The position numbers were made by a program, and so were the translations under genes. A model generated the notes under the pieces. The model ran no database searches, was not told where the DNA came from, and worked only from the letters and a program-made list of their open reading frames with translations. From Polytrichum commune (Eukaryota > Streptophyta > Polytrichopsida > Polytrichales > Polytrichaceae), in NCBI GenBank assembly GCA_950295325.1, contig OX485805.1, forward strand, positions 54,646,758 through 54,710,757: a DNA stretch of 64,000 bases, given 5' to 3'. Shown one piece after another: positions 44,921 to 56,632 of the stretch. Each line of letters opens with the position of its first letter. Position 1 is the first letter of the stretch.

Positions 44921-45238
44921 TTACAAGATACTGCAGTTTTTCGGGTTCCTAGTCTTAGTCCCTTCCCAGGTCATGACAAATTCGCCATCCGTGTTGATTT
45001 TGCTCTTCTGTAATGTGACTTCGCTAAATTGTGCACAATCATCAGAGGTGAGAAAGACATTAGCAGAACCCTCTTGCGCGGCGCACCAATATTCACGGTA
45101 TGTGGCATTCGTGTCACTTTGAATAGTGTACTCCCCGTTTGCTTCCAGCGGTGAATGGAGCATGGTTTGTATTCCACCAGAGGACATCTTCAGAGTGACA
45201 GCGCAACCGGCGCGATTTATCACCTTCGTTTTCACCAT
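44921..45238 (-). CDS. small DUF7748-like plant protein
   Basis: An intact 105-residue frame starting MVKTKVINRAG. Key blocks are NATYREYW (near residue 54) and LTSDDCAQFSEVTL (near residue 72), which I associate with the plant DUF7748 family of short proteins; biochemical function unknown. There is no signal peptide or membrane segment. Nine bases before the ATG an acceptor-like cgttttacag ends at 45248, so the start may follow a leader intron, or the frame may belong to a longer spliced product. It lies only about 40 bases downstream of the stop of the next gene on the same strand, and the two cannot be joined in frame with the splice sites I see. Confidence 0.6.
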   Translation of the reverse strand: MVKTKVINRAGCAVTLKMSSGGIQTMLHSPLEANGEYTIQSDTNATYREYWCAAQEGSANVFLTSDDCAQFSEVTLQKSKINTDGEFVMTWEGTKTRNPKNCSIL

Positions 45239-45278
45239 TATATTCAGCTGTAAAACGTCCAGAAAGTAACTCTCTAAG

Positions 45279-46442
45279 CTATCTAAGACCACCCTTCCAC
45301 CTCTTAATCTCCCAGAAGTTGCAAAGAATATTAAAATACGCCAAAATGAAGATGCCTGTGAACAATAGAAGTGACCCAATCACAGCGAATCCGTTCTTCC
45401 AAAATGACTTGGGTTTGGCGGGCTCCAGCGGTGTGTAAACCTGGAATACGAAGCCTTCTCCTCTTGTTCGCACTCCTTGTCCCCTTCGGATTGCCTCCTG
45501 CATATGTCCGGGTTGGCAACTCTCCCCTTTAGAATTCAGCTATTTCTGGAATCAAAGTTTCTAATGAATTGATGATTTGTTATTCCAGAGAGAAGCACCA
45601 TGCTTGGAAAGTGGGCATGTAGAGAAAGGTAAAGTATACTCTCAGAATTAGTACTTTCAATGCAATTCAAAAACATTCTGCTCAGATTAGGTATATTAGG
45701 AACCAATTCAACCATCATGTACTCTTGATGTACTAAGTTGTGTAATATATAATGGGAACCCTAGCTAGGATGCCATACACTAAGTTCATCCCCCCGTGAG
45801 AATGAATGAAATTAGGTATAATGCGTAGGAAAGTAAAGCATGATCATCATTGGAACAACTTACTCCCTGAACACTCCTCTCCTCGAAGATCGATTTCTCC
45901 AAACTCTTGAGATTCGTGAACTTCTCCAAGATGCCGACAACGGTGACGACCGCGGCAAACAGCGTCAAGAGGATGGGAACCCAGACTTTGCCACACTGCG
46001 ACCCGCATGAGTTGGCTGCAGACACTACCTGCGACACAGCCGTGAGCACCACGCCTTGGAAGACGCTGTAGAATCCCACAAGGTTGAAGATCTGGTTGAT
46101 GAGGTCGGCACTCCGCTTCTCCCTCCGATCCACCCGACTGCTCGCCAGCCGCTCCTTCCGATCCCACTCCTCCAACGCAACGCCGTACACAGGGTGCTTC
46201 TTCGCCCACACCAAGTTCCTGATTTCCTGGTACGCTAGCCCATAACGATGATCACTTGGGCCACACTTCGCGAGATGTGGGTTGCGCTCCAGTTCCTTAG
46301 CAAAATCTCTCTCTCTATCCTCCACCTCTTTAACAGCTCCGCTCTCTAGATCGAAATCTTGCAATCTCAGAGCGACTCCACAAGTCTGACAGTAAGCAGG
46401 AGCAGCAGTCACCAAGGACTGAGGAGGATTGGGATCACCCAT
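45279..46442 (-). CDS. three-helix membrane protein of unknown function, two exons
   Basis: Exons 46442-45864 and 45497-45279 join in phase 0 (donor cagg ga|gtaagt, acceptor atatgcag|gag), giving 265 residues without interruption. The N-terminus has a CxxC pair (YCQTCG, near residue 18), then an acidic/basic soluble part with WAKKHPVYGVALEEWDRKERL. Membrane segments follow: FYSVFQGVVLTAVSQVVSA and VWVPILLTLFAAVVTVVGI in exon 1, and GFAVIGSLLLFTGIFILAYF in exon 2. Two cysteines (SCGSQCG) lie in the loop between the first two helices and could form a disulphide. The family is not recognised. Good codon continuity and clean splice sites suggest a real host gene, in a small minus-strand pair with the DUF7748-like gene. 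Confidence 0.7.
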
Positions 46443-46950
46443 CTCCGCGCTCCAATAGTGCACATGTAAGGTAATCAGGTTGCTTGAAATGAACGCCCTA
46501 AATTGACCGGACCCACTTGCTAATTGCGCTGCTACACATTGCTGGCCATGCCATACATTGCTGGCCATGCCATGAACGCCCTACTTATCAGAGACAAAAC
46601 AATTGAAAGAGTCTTGACTTCGGAGGAGGCTGAGTCTGCCGACAATAATGATATAGTAGCTGTCAAAATGCAGTTAGTCAAGTACACTATTACATTTCCA
46701 CAAAAGAGAAAGGTTCTAAATATACCCTTGTTCACAGACACTGAATGCGCCTAAGTTAAGGAAGTACACAGAAGCTTCCCCAATCCCGACACTTTTTTTC
46801 GGTCCGGAACTGTGTGGCTACGTACTCCAAAATGAATTCTAATATAATGTCATTGTAAGGATAAAAAATGTGAGCGTTCGTCGGTAGAGAGATACACAGA
46901 GTCTACCATATTATCAGCATTGGCGGACATTAAACATCCCCCCAATGAAC
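46443..46950. other. intergenic; probable promoter side of the membrane-protein gene
   Basis: Contains a short tandem repeat of cattgctggccatgccat near 46535-46575. Otherwise nothing recognised. It ends in CAATGAAC, the probable left target duplication of the hAT element. Confidence 0.5.
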
Positions 46951-47394
46951 GGGTAGTGCCGGCAGTTAGTTACGAGCTAGCCGGTTGATTTTGAGAATTT
47001 CCGAATGAATTTGGAAAGTTTAGGAAGGGGTTCCGGAAGAAAATGAAGGTTTCCGGTAATGGGCCGATTAGGAAAAAAAAATGCCGGCATTTCGGCAAGC
47101 TGCCCTAGAGTATCCACGGCAAATTGCCGATTGAAAATTTTTTTTCACGGCGGGCAGCCGACCAAATATATAATTTTTAGGTAAGGTTTTCAATACTATG
47201 CATAGTTGGAGTCTTGGAGACTATGCCTTGTTGGTTTGTGGTTTAGGGTTAGAGGGGCTTGTGGTTTAGGGCTCCCATTGCTTCCCGCCACAACTTTGAC
47301 TCCGTAGTAGTGAAGGTTTTGTTGTTGGTTTCACAAACAAGCACTTTGGAGGCTTGGACCCTAATTGTGTGAGAGAGTTGTTGTGTGGTTGTAA

Positions 47395-47905
47395 GCATTG
47401 TGAGTTGTGAAATTCTTGAGTTGTGAAACCTGTGAAAACTCTTAGAAAGCTTAGATGAGAAATCTGTGAGAACATGTGCGAACTCTTAGGAGGAGAAATC
47501 TGTGAGAACTCTTAGAAACCTGTGAGAACCTAGGAGAAATCATACACTCGAGGCAAAAAGCTTCAGAAAGCTCAGAACATGTGCGAACTCTTAGCTCAGA
47601 AAGCTTGAAAGTTGAGGCAGAAAGCTTGGATTCTGTTAGCCGAGGAGAAAGCTTGGATTGTGCTTGGATTCTGTTAGATTGGGAGAGCCGAGAAAGCTCT
47701 GTGCTGCGAAGTCTGTGAGCGAACTGTATGCTACGTAGTCTGTGAGCGAACTTTGTGTTGCGAAGTCCCATAACCCTTGGCTTGAACGGAGGAGGCATCC
47801 TTAAAGGGAAAAAATTGCGGAGAAGGAGAAGGAGAAGGAGCGGGAGCGGCGCGGCGCGGCGAGGGTTTCGCTTGTTTTTGTTTTTGTTTTTGTTTTTGTT
47901 TTTCA
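47395..47905. repeat. short-period degenerate repeats and (GTTTTT)n
   Basis: The 5' leader of the hAT gene contains repeated ctgtgagaac-tcttagaaa and attctgttag segments, then (GTTTTT)n at 47874-47903. The reverse-strand open frame here is compositional. Confidence 0.6.
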
Positions 47906-47952
47906 TTTCGTTTCTAAAGCAAAATTGTTTCTGTTTGATTTCAGGTTCTATT

Positions 47953-50900
47953 ATGGCTAAGCGGCAGAAGTCGATCAGGGACGCCTACTTTGCTAAGAGC
48001 CGCGACACTGATTCTTCCACAAGTGAGAACAACATCTCTGTTCAAAGTCCCACTACAAATCGGGCTATATGGAAGGAGCAATGGGCGACTTAGTTCAAGT
48101 GGATAGACTACTCTGCTTCGGAGGGAAAAATCTTTTGTAAGATTTGTAGAGAAAAAGGTGGCCGCTCTGTCTATGCCAAAGACGGATCAAAAAATTTTAA
48201 AGTCAGCGCCTTTACAGACCATTCCCGTTCGAACGAACATCAAAGGCTTGCTTGGGCATCCACAAGCGGAGAGAAAACCATGGAAAAAGCAATTTTTGCT
48301 GGTCAACGTGCTTGTGATGAAGCTCTACAAACCCTCTTCAAAGCCGCCTACTTCACAGGGAAGCAGTCTCTCCCGTATTCCAAATTTCCTGCTCTCTGTA
48401 AATTGCTCATGTCTGTCAATGCTCCTATTACAGCTAGTATGTATCAGGATGAAAAAGCTTGCAGTGATTTGATATTTTGCATATCCACAGTAATCCAGCA
48501 GAAAATAGTTTGTAGGATTCGTAATTCTCCATTTTTTGGCATTATGGTTGATGAATCTACAGACATCAATGCCACTGGACATCTTGTTATGTTTGCAACC
48601 ATTATAGAGGAGGGTCTGCCCATAACTGTTTTTTTGGGGCTGTTGCAGTTGGATGGCGGTAAAAAAGATGCAGCTTCAATTTTTGATTGTGTCATCTCCC
48701 AGTTAAAGTTGTGGGATTTGGATTTATGCAAGTTAGTGGCCTTTGGTAGTGATGGAGCCAGCAGTATGGTGGGTTCTCAAACCGGCGTTTCAACACGACT
48801 CAAAGAGTTTAATCCATTCCTCTTAGCCTGTCATTGTGTCGCTCATCGTACAAATCTTGCTGCTTTGGATGCTGCCAAAACACCGGATTGTAAGGTTATA
48901 TCCATTGAAATAGATGTTTTAATAAATTCCATTTCCAGTTTTTTTCACAAATCCAGTAAGCGCAAACATGCATTAACAACCTTGCAGGAACAATTGTTTG
49001 ATTCCAAAAAAACAATGAAGCGTTATCACAAAATTCGTTGGTTAAGTAGGTGGCAGGCAATCAGTTCCCTTTGTGATTCACTTGAATCTGTCCTCATTTT
49101 TTTCCAAGATGTTGATGAAAGTGAAGCTGTTGCAAAGTCTGTTTTGGAAAAATTGGGTCAGTTTAAATATATTTATATTCTGTATTTTTTGGCTGACATT
49201 CTTCACTCGTTGGCTATGTTGTCAAAGGTATTTCAGCTGAAGTTCGTGGATGTTACCACTATGGGCAGTATTGTGCGTACTGAAGTTGCTCAAATTCGTA
49301 TGATGTTTATTGTCGATTCTTGTGATTTGAATGTTGATGTCTTTAACGAGTCCACTGGTTTTCATGTTTTGCCTGATTACGGTCCTCACGGTGGATACTT
49401 GAAAAGGCTGCAATCTGAGGTAAGAGGTTCCATGTTTCACAGTTTCCATATGATATGTTCTAGGCTTGGTTTTGACTTGGAAGAGGCATTGATGTTCCAG
49501 AAAAATTTTGCACAATCTGTTTGTTCTGCCCTTGATGCACGTTTTTGTGACAATGATTTGATTTCTTGTTTTAAGATTTTGAATCCAACTAATATGCCTT
49601 CAGGGCAAGTGGGCTTGCAAAATTGGTGTGTTTCAAAATTAGATACTTTGTTGTGCCATTATGGAGTAGACCGCTCATGTCGCAACCCTTGCTAGGTCCC
49701 TTAATAATCTTGCCAATTTTCGTTTCTAGCAAAGGTTACGAGCGCTAACCCTTCGCATTCCGCCATGCTAATGGATAGCTCCTCTTACCCCGGACCAATA
49801 GTTCATAGGAGGGAACCAACCCTCCTACTTTGCTTTCGGGACTCACCCCTTAATCGGTAACCCATTTCCCCAATGTGGACTTCCATCCATGGAAGTCCAA
49901 TCCTATGTTGATCATCGCGTTGCCGGAGCAACACTACAACAACCCGAACCATACTAGGCAACTATGGCCTCACAATAGGCCAAAGCCCATGGAGGCCTTG
50001 CCGTTCGGCCTCGGGTGGGTGAGGCCACACCACCTCACCCATATAAGCCTCTAGGACTCTACGCGGGGCCCCTACCCCACCGTCAACCAACCTCTTGTCT
50101 CTCTACCAAGAGTTGGGGCCAAGTGGACACTTTCCCTTAGCCGCTGGGCCTAGAAGCCCCCAGCAACTTCAGACCATCATAACTTCCTTGTATGATGTCT
50201 GATCATAACACCCAACCACTCCATCTTCATCTACGCTTCACGTAGATGCCGATGGACTCCTCACTTGCCCCATTCAGGCAAGTCTTGAGGAAGTTATGCC
50301 TGTTTGAAGCTTGGCAGTCCCGGGAATCACTCCCAGGCACTGCTGTACCAGGGCGCTGTCCCGGGACAGCGCCCCACTCAAATGGCCATAACTCCTAGCT
50401 CACACCTCCGATTGAAGTGTTCTTGAGCATTCTAGAATCACCACGCCATGAGCTACGCATAGCTCATGGCCTTACCCTTGTGCCTCCTAGTCTCCGTGGG
50501 TGGGAGGCGTTCCCAACGCCCGGGGCCCTCGCCCACACTAGGATCACTTGGGCCCTCTCACCAACGGCGCCACAAGTCCCGGGTGTCACTCCGGGGTCCC
50601 CCTTGTGCCCATGGTGTTTTGGGCACTCCTCATGGAGAGGTGCGCGACAGCTCACATGGAAGCTTCAAGCTTCCTTCTCTTGTCGACCAAACCGCATGTA
50701 AGCGTGAATTCTTGGCCTTCAAGCTTCAATGCACTACGGAATGGGGGGATAAGAATTTCAGGGATTTGTGGGGCATGATAACTTGGAATCATGCTTTGCA
50801 AGCACGGTACCCCAACCTCCTTATTCTTGCAACGTTAGCTCATGTGCAATGTGTTTCTACTGCGACATGTGAGCGTGCTTTCAGTGTGCAAAATTTGATC

Positions 50901-51155
50901 AAAACCAAAGTTAGAAATAGGTTGGGTAGTAGGAATCTCGATGCAATGCTGCGAATTGCCTTGGAAGGGCCAGATGAGGGGGTGGATGACATAATTTGTA
51001 ACGCTATCCCACTTTGGAAGAAAGACAGTAAGTACCGTTTTTTGTATGCTAATCCTTCTTCTTATTTGAATTCTCCTAATACAGTGAGTGTGAGTGATGT
51101 GTCTTGTTCGTTTGGTGCAATTGATACTAACGGCAATGGTACGCAAATCTTGTGA
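47953..51155 (+). pseudogene. hAT transposase (BED/TTF-type finger, DUF4371, hAT C-terminal dimerisation), broken
   Basis: ATG 47953 follows an acceptor (gatttcag|gttctatt). Coding segments 47953-49680 and 50700-51155 are in one phase-0 frame once the inserted 1 kb is ignored, about 727 residues, normal for the family. Zinc-finger region at residues 50-98 (FCKIC, later HSRSNEH). Catalytic acidic residues in MVDESTD (Asp about 200) and GSDGASS (Asp about 267), then CHCVAHRTN. The C-terminal block CVSTATCERAFS carries the third acidic residue and the dimerisation motif. Two lesions: TAG at 48091-48093 (one C-to-T step from CAG, at QWAT*FKW) and the insertion at 49681-50694. Closest to ZMYM1-like/zinc finger 862-like hAT transposases. 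Confidence 0.92.
49681..50694. mobile_element. 1,014 bp non-coding insertion, 5 bp duplication CATGT (possible solo LTR)
   Basis: Splits the hAT coding sequence. CATGT stands at 49676-49680 and 50695-50699; removing the insert plus one copy restores RSC-KREFLAF in frame. The left end reads TGTCGCAACCC if the last bases of the repeat are counted, a common LTR start, and the right end can be read as CCGCA; in that reading no duplication remains. No coding capacity and no inverted ends. A solo LTR or a TRIM-type element fits best. Confidence 0.65.
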
Positions 51156-51608
51156 TTTTTCAATACTAACTAGCCTCCGGATAATACTTGGACCCTTTTG
51201 TGGTGCTTGTATTTTCTGAAGGCTAAATCCTTAGCCCTAAACGGTAGGGGCTTTGCCAGGTTCAAATCCTGCTAAGGATACTATTTAGATGACAATAAAT
51301 GGAGAGTGAATGCCCAAAGTAATAAATCCTAAACACTTTAAGAAAAATTGAATTAATGATAATGACACATCCACCACCAAAATTTAAAACCGGCCACATT
51401 TTAGACCTTCCGGAAATTGCCTAAACGAAAAAAAAAATGCCGGCTAATTGCCTAAACACATTACGAAATGGGGGCTATCAACCGATAAATTTTGCACTAT
51501 TTAGGCCACTTCCGGGAGACATTTCAAAAATCCGAGCCACCTCAAGAAACCTCGGCAATTAGCCGATTTCTCTACAGAACTCCCCGGACTGTGCCTCCCC
51601 CTATGAAC

Positions 51609-52440
51609 TTTCAAGGGAGGTGGATAGGGGCTGGGCCCGCGATCCGGTATTTTTGAGCAGCCCCACAAAACAAATCTCAAATTTTAAATTGCTGCATGTT
51701 CCGCTTGATTTTGGAAAATAAAATAGCTTTTGCATTCTTGAAGGCCGCTTGTCCATATAACCCATATTAAGTGCACTTCATTTTCAAGGTCCAAAATCCA
51801 ATATATATGTTCACTTCCATTGAGTAAATAAGCAATTGATTGGGATTTCAATTTCGAAGTGAAACCGTTAATAAAGCATGTGATTAATTTGGAAGTCAAA
51901 ATATTACAAAACCCTCATTAGCATTGAGGTTATAATTTTTGTGACTTACCATTGAAAGGGTCTGTCATTCTAAAATGGAACTTAAATTAGTTTTTTAATT
52001 TTTAGTATGTATATTTTATGATAGTTTAGTTAATGCCTTCTATTTCCACAAGTATTTATACACATTCAAACTATTAAAGTATGATTGCATGTAATTAAGT
52101 CTTAATAACCGTATTAGCAAGTAATTGAGTGCAAGGCCTAGGTTTCTACAAGTATTCATACACATTTCAACTAATTAAGCTCGATCAAGTGCAAGTAAGT
52201 GCATTTAGCATAATTAAGGGTAATGAAGCCTAAACATAGTCTTCTGTATAGTGTTTTGCGTTAGTGTTCTTCATGATGTTGCGCATTAATCCTCTACATT
52301 GAGCTCTACAATATTGTTATGTATTATCGGAATTAAAAGGTCAATGCTTAGAAGCATTAGGGTAGTCCACCCATCCGCCCAATCTTGTGGGTTGTTACTT
52401 CGCTTGGAGTAACAATTGTCACCATATCAAACATTTCCGT
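51609..52440. other. no gene seen, AT-rich
   Basis: AT-rich DNA with repeated cttctacaagtattcatacac-like phrases near 52040-52170. No coding evidence. Confidence 0.5.
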
Positions 52441-52885
52441 TGTTGGTTCCAACTACTTGCATAAAGCCAATCTAATGTTAGCATTATTCTTGTTGGTCCA
52501 AAATGCTTGCATAAAACCAAACTGATGTTATGCACTGTTCTTATTGGTACAAAATGTCAATATGATGTTAAACATTATTTTTATTAGTCCAAAATGCTTG
52601 TAAAGGAGCAATTTGATGTTGAGCGTTACTTTTGTATGAGAAAAATGCTTTCATAAAGCCAATATGATGTTAAGCATTGCCCTTGCTAAATAAAAATGTT
52701 TGCATAAAGCCAATCCGATGTTAAGTATTACCCTTGCTAGTCCGAAATGCCAATTTGATGTGTAAAATTACTCTTGTTCGTCTGAAATGCCAATACAATG
52801 GTAAGTATCACTCTTGTTGGTTCAAAATGCCAATATAATGTGTATCATTCCTCTTACTGGTCCAAAATGCTTGCATAAAACCTTT
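52441..52885. repeat. minisatellite, ~10 degenerate units of 40-55 bp
   Basis: Repeated phrases: tgcataaagccaat, atgatgttaagcatt and cttgttggtccaaaatg, in fixed order with length variation. No coding potential. Confidence 0.85.
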
Positions 52886-53231
52886 GTTGGCTTGCAAATT
52901 CTTTGTGTAGTCTATGGTTAAGGTTTGTTTGTGTTTACTGAAGAGTTGATTTCGGAGTGGGTTGTAATAGGCATCAATGGCTTCAATAACGGTGTGTTTG
53001 GAAGAAGATGGTGATCATGAGCCTAATGGCGTTATTGGACTCCAATTGTCACTTCACCTATGTAAGCGTCCTATAAGGGAGAAGGGATCTAGACACTATT
53101 GTGGACTCTCTCAATTCATCTTGTCTAGTAGCATTCTACAACATACGTTTTGCCAAGCAAGAGATCCAGTTTGTACCTAGTCTAGTGTGGAAGGAAGTGT
53201 TCAAAGAGCATAAAGAACTTTATCCCGATTT

Positions 53232-53281
<50 letters not shown>

Positions 53282-55041
53282 GACGAGACGTTGAAGGTGA
53301 TTAAGAACAATGACTAACAATGATGAAAAATCTAGCAATGCCACTCTCCAATGTGATGAGGTGTTGGAGCAACTTAAGTGCATTAATGGTCATGCAACCT
53401 AAAATATGTTGGAGAAATGGCAATCCATCATCGACCATTGCTCAACAAGTGTTCCAAGTGGAGGTTTGGCATGCTTGACACCAACATCATCCAGTGCACA
53501 AAATTCTTCTAAGGGTGTGAGAGACTCCTCCCCAAGAATGTCAAAATTCCCATTGAAAAATCCTCCTACCAAAGCAAAGATGTTATCCACACAATTGAAG
53601 CTTTGTTGCGATTACCAATCATTTGACTAATGATGTTACCAATCACTTTGGTAATGATGTTAATAAAGAAGAGTTGTTCATTGCAAAAGCAAAGGAGAGG
53701 CGCACAAAGGCACAAAAACACCTTGCTCGTATAGAATCGGATAAGCGTAGAGGAGAGTTTGTGGAAGAGAAAAAGACATCAGAAAAGGTTACAAATTTTT
53801 AGGAGGCGCATGATCTTGGAGTTATTTAGGAGGAGTCATTCAAGTCAAGGGTGGTTTCCTTGACTTGAACAAAGATTGACGTTGGATTTAGATTAATAAT
53901 TTGAGGTTGGGATGTTGACATATAGGTTGATTCTATATTTCTTGAGTAGTTTGAGGTTGCATGGGCTCATTTTGCACTTTTAGTGTCTTCAAATCATGTT
54001 ATGTATGAGTTTGAAGGTTAGTATAGTGATTATTCATAAATTGATTTTCTATGAGCACTCAACACATAGAACATGGTATTCATGAAAACATCACATGGCA
54101 CATAAAAATGTCACAAATGTCATTTTCTTGAATAGAAGGAAGGCCGGCTTGAATTGGTTGTTGGAGGCAACTTTTGCCAATTACATTTGCATGTGCAAGA
54201 GATAACGAGGGAAAAAATCTTTTAATACCATGAATGTTATGTTACTTCAAACACTCTTGATAGCACTCAAAATGTAACAAACACAATATCAAACATTTTG
54301 AGACTTTGAGGAGTTCCAAAACATGAAAATTTTATATTTTGTGCGTATGGGAACATAGGAACGTGCTTTTAAAAAATGTGGGAACATCACGTGGGAACAT
54401 GTTTATGGTTTGATGGAACTTGAGAAGGATATGTGGGAATATGGGAAGTTTCCAATTGAGAACGTGGGAACGTGTAAACTTGTTGATTTTTGAATATAAG
54501 AACATGAAAATGTCGTAACAGTCACATCCATGTTGGCCTCCACAACATGCACCATGTCCACCTCAACTAGTCTTGCATACAAAATTGACAATATTAAATT
54601 GAAGTTTACGCAACACCGCACAATAGATAGGTCACCAAAATGATGAGACATATTTGACAAGTGTGAAACATATATAATGCCAGCATGTTCATTGCTTGAC
54701 ATCAAGCCTTTCATTAAGTTCATGTATATACCACACCAATCTAATTTGTTATAGGGTGCATGTAAAACACTTAAAAAATCAACCAAAAATAAGTAAATAA
54801 ATCCCCCGTAATCCCAAGATGGCATGGTCTTTATGGACTAGCAACCCGAAAGTATTTAATAACAATGAAAAATATGTGTATGGCATTTGTCGTTCTGGCC
54901 CACACCATCAACTAACAAAAAATTTAAGACAAATCTTCATTTTCAATCCTACTGCCTGGGGAGCGCTATCATATGAGCGGTGAGCAGTGAGCAGTAACTA
55001 ATGAGTGGATAAGTGATTGCTCAAAAACATCGTTCATTTGT
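52886..55041. other. no recognised gene; (TTG)n and decayed coding-like remnant
   Basis: A (TTG)n run at 53231-53281. Frames at 52977-53180 and around 53406-53810 (KAKERRTKAQKHLARIESDKRRGEF) look like remnants of a charged coiled protein, broken by stops; family not recognised. The rest to 55041 is AT-rich non-coding DNA. Confidence 0.4.
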
Positions 55042-55049
55042 TGTCATAT

Positions 55050-56018
55050 CAGGGTTGTCTATCGCGACGTCATGACGGTGTCGTGCCGTCATGTCGTGTC
55101 GTGTCGTGACGGACCCCTCCGTCACGACACAATAGGGTCCACGTAGGGTCAACATAGGGGGAACGGACTAGGGTGGGTAAAATACTTACCTTCTTGCCAA
55201 GGTGGCGTCCTATGTGGCAGAAAACGCCAACGTGGTCGTGGATATGCCTAGCGCCAGGTAAATCATTTTGCCATTTTGTTTACCATTTTGTTAAAATCAA
55301 AGTAGTAAAAAACGACTAAGGAGGGTGTGGGGCGGACGGGGGACGAGGGTGGGGCGGACGGGGGTGGGGGGGGAACGGAGCGGACGGGGTCGGGAACGGG
55401 GGCGGACGGGGGGGGGGAACGGAGCGGACGGGGTCGGGAACGGGGGCGGACGGGGTCGGGAACGGGGGCGGACGGAGGGGGGGGGGAAATTTTTTTAAAA
55501 AAAATGGGGCGGACGGGGAAGGGGGGGGGGGAAAAAAAAAAAAACTGGGGCGGACGGGGGGGAACGGGGCGTACGGGGTTGGGAACGGAGCGGACGGAGG
55601 GGGGGGAAATTTTTTTTAAAAAAAATGGGGCGGACGGGGAAGGAAAAAAAAAAAAAAAAAAAAAAACTGGGGCGGACGGGGGGAAACGGGGGGGAACGGG
55701 GCGCGGACGGGGGGGAGCGGGGCGTACGGGGTTGGGAACGGAGCGGACGGGGTCGGGAACAGGGGCGGACGGGGGGGCGGACGGGCTCTAGTAAATTTTT
55801 CCCCAGTTTACCTTTACTTTGCTGACATGTCATCACACGTGGACATTGTAAATCCTACGTGTCCGAATTGGGTTAATGTAATTACACAAAAAATTCGGTA
55901 AAATTCTAGTCCGTCAGGATAAAGACAACATCCGGCATAATGTCGTGACGGATACGTATCGTGACGGCACGACATTATGCCGGGATTACCCTCCGTCACG
56001 ACACAATAGACAACCCTG
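55050..56018. mobile_element. 969 bp non-autonomous hAT-like element, perfect 8 bp target duplication
   Basis: Flanked by TGTCATAT at 55042-55049 and 56019-56026. The ends are inverted repeats beginning CAGGGTTGTCTAT and continuing with related GTCGTGACGG motifs for about 90 bp. These termini also contain internal palindromes such as CCGTCACGAC. No transposase. The interior is a G-rich minisatellite. Confidence 0.9.
55321..55790 (+). repeat. G-rich minisatellite inside the hAT-like element
   Basis: Units of about 20-25 bp based on GGGGCGGACGGGG and TCGGGAACGG, separated by poly-A and poly-T runs. A 154-residue open frame through it is an artefact of composition. The strand is extremely purine-biased and rich in G-runs. 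Confidence 0.9.
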
Positions 56019-56026
56019 TGTCATAT

Positions 56027-56632
56027 TGGATCACAAAATCTCAACTTGTCATCTATTACACATAAACTATCCCTACGATCGTTGACGATAGAAACATACA
56101 AGACACGATCATCTTCTCTATAACCATTGAGAAATTTATTCTCCAACAACTGAACATCAAATTCTAAAATTGGCCTAACCAAAGGCAATGGCTCTAAGCG
56201 GCATATAGGAATGGATAAACGACATTTAGGAAGAGGTCGAATTCGCAAGCAATTAATGACATAGTAAAAATTTGTTTTCTCCAACTTTTTTTATGTTTTT
56301 TTAATGTCGGTATCCGCCAAAATGTTATTCTACATATTAACAACCAAATCAAAGCCTATAATTAGTGGAAAAGATCATGCAACAAATAATCATCCACTCT
56401 ACAACAAAACATCAAATGTACATTATAAGCAACTTCAAATAAATAAATAAACTAAATTATAAAATGAAATATACTTGATATTTAAAGTTCAATGCAAAAA
56501 CAAATGAAGGCTCCTACATGGCCGTATAATTGACATAACCATCAACATTTTGATATAACACAAAATATACATATAGACTTGAAAACACCTAAATAGTTTG
56601 CTAAAGATAATATTTATTTTCAAGTAAACTTT
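56027..56632. other. no gene seen
   Basis: AT-rich, non-coding. Confidence 0.5.

Larger units (their letters stand above)
46951..51600 (+). mobile_element. hAT element, inactivated, with a nested 1 kb insertion
   Basis: Bounded by 8 bp flanks CAATGAAC (46943-46950) and CTATGAAC (51601-51608), one mismatch, the length hAT elements duplicate. Imperfect inverted ends: GGGTAGTGCCGGCAGTT on the left and the complement of CTCCCCGGACTG-TGCCTCCCC on the right. Subterminal regions on both sides are rich in CCGGNA/TNCCGG motifs (for example tttccgg, ccggcat, cttccgg). Inside is a hAT transposase gene. Confidence 0.75.

Noticed and set aside
3000-49000. Stops read through by a variant code or corrected by U-to-C RNA editing
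   Set aside because: Such editing is known in plant organelles, not nuclear genes, and the tnp2 gene uses no internal stops; C-to-T decay is simpler.
53101-53383. Poly-Cys and poly-Asn frames
   Set aside because: Translation of a (TTG)n microsatellite.
55327-55836. Gly/Arg-rich 154-residue frame and its reverse
   Set aside because: Lies wholly in a G-rich minisatellite inside a non-autonomous element.
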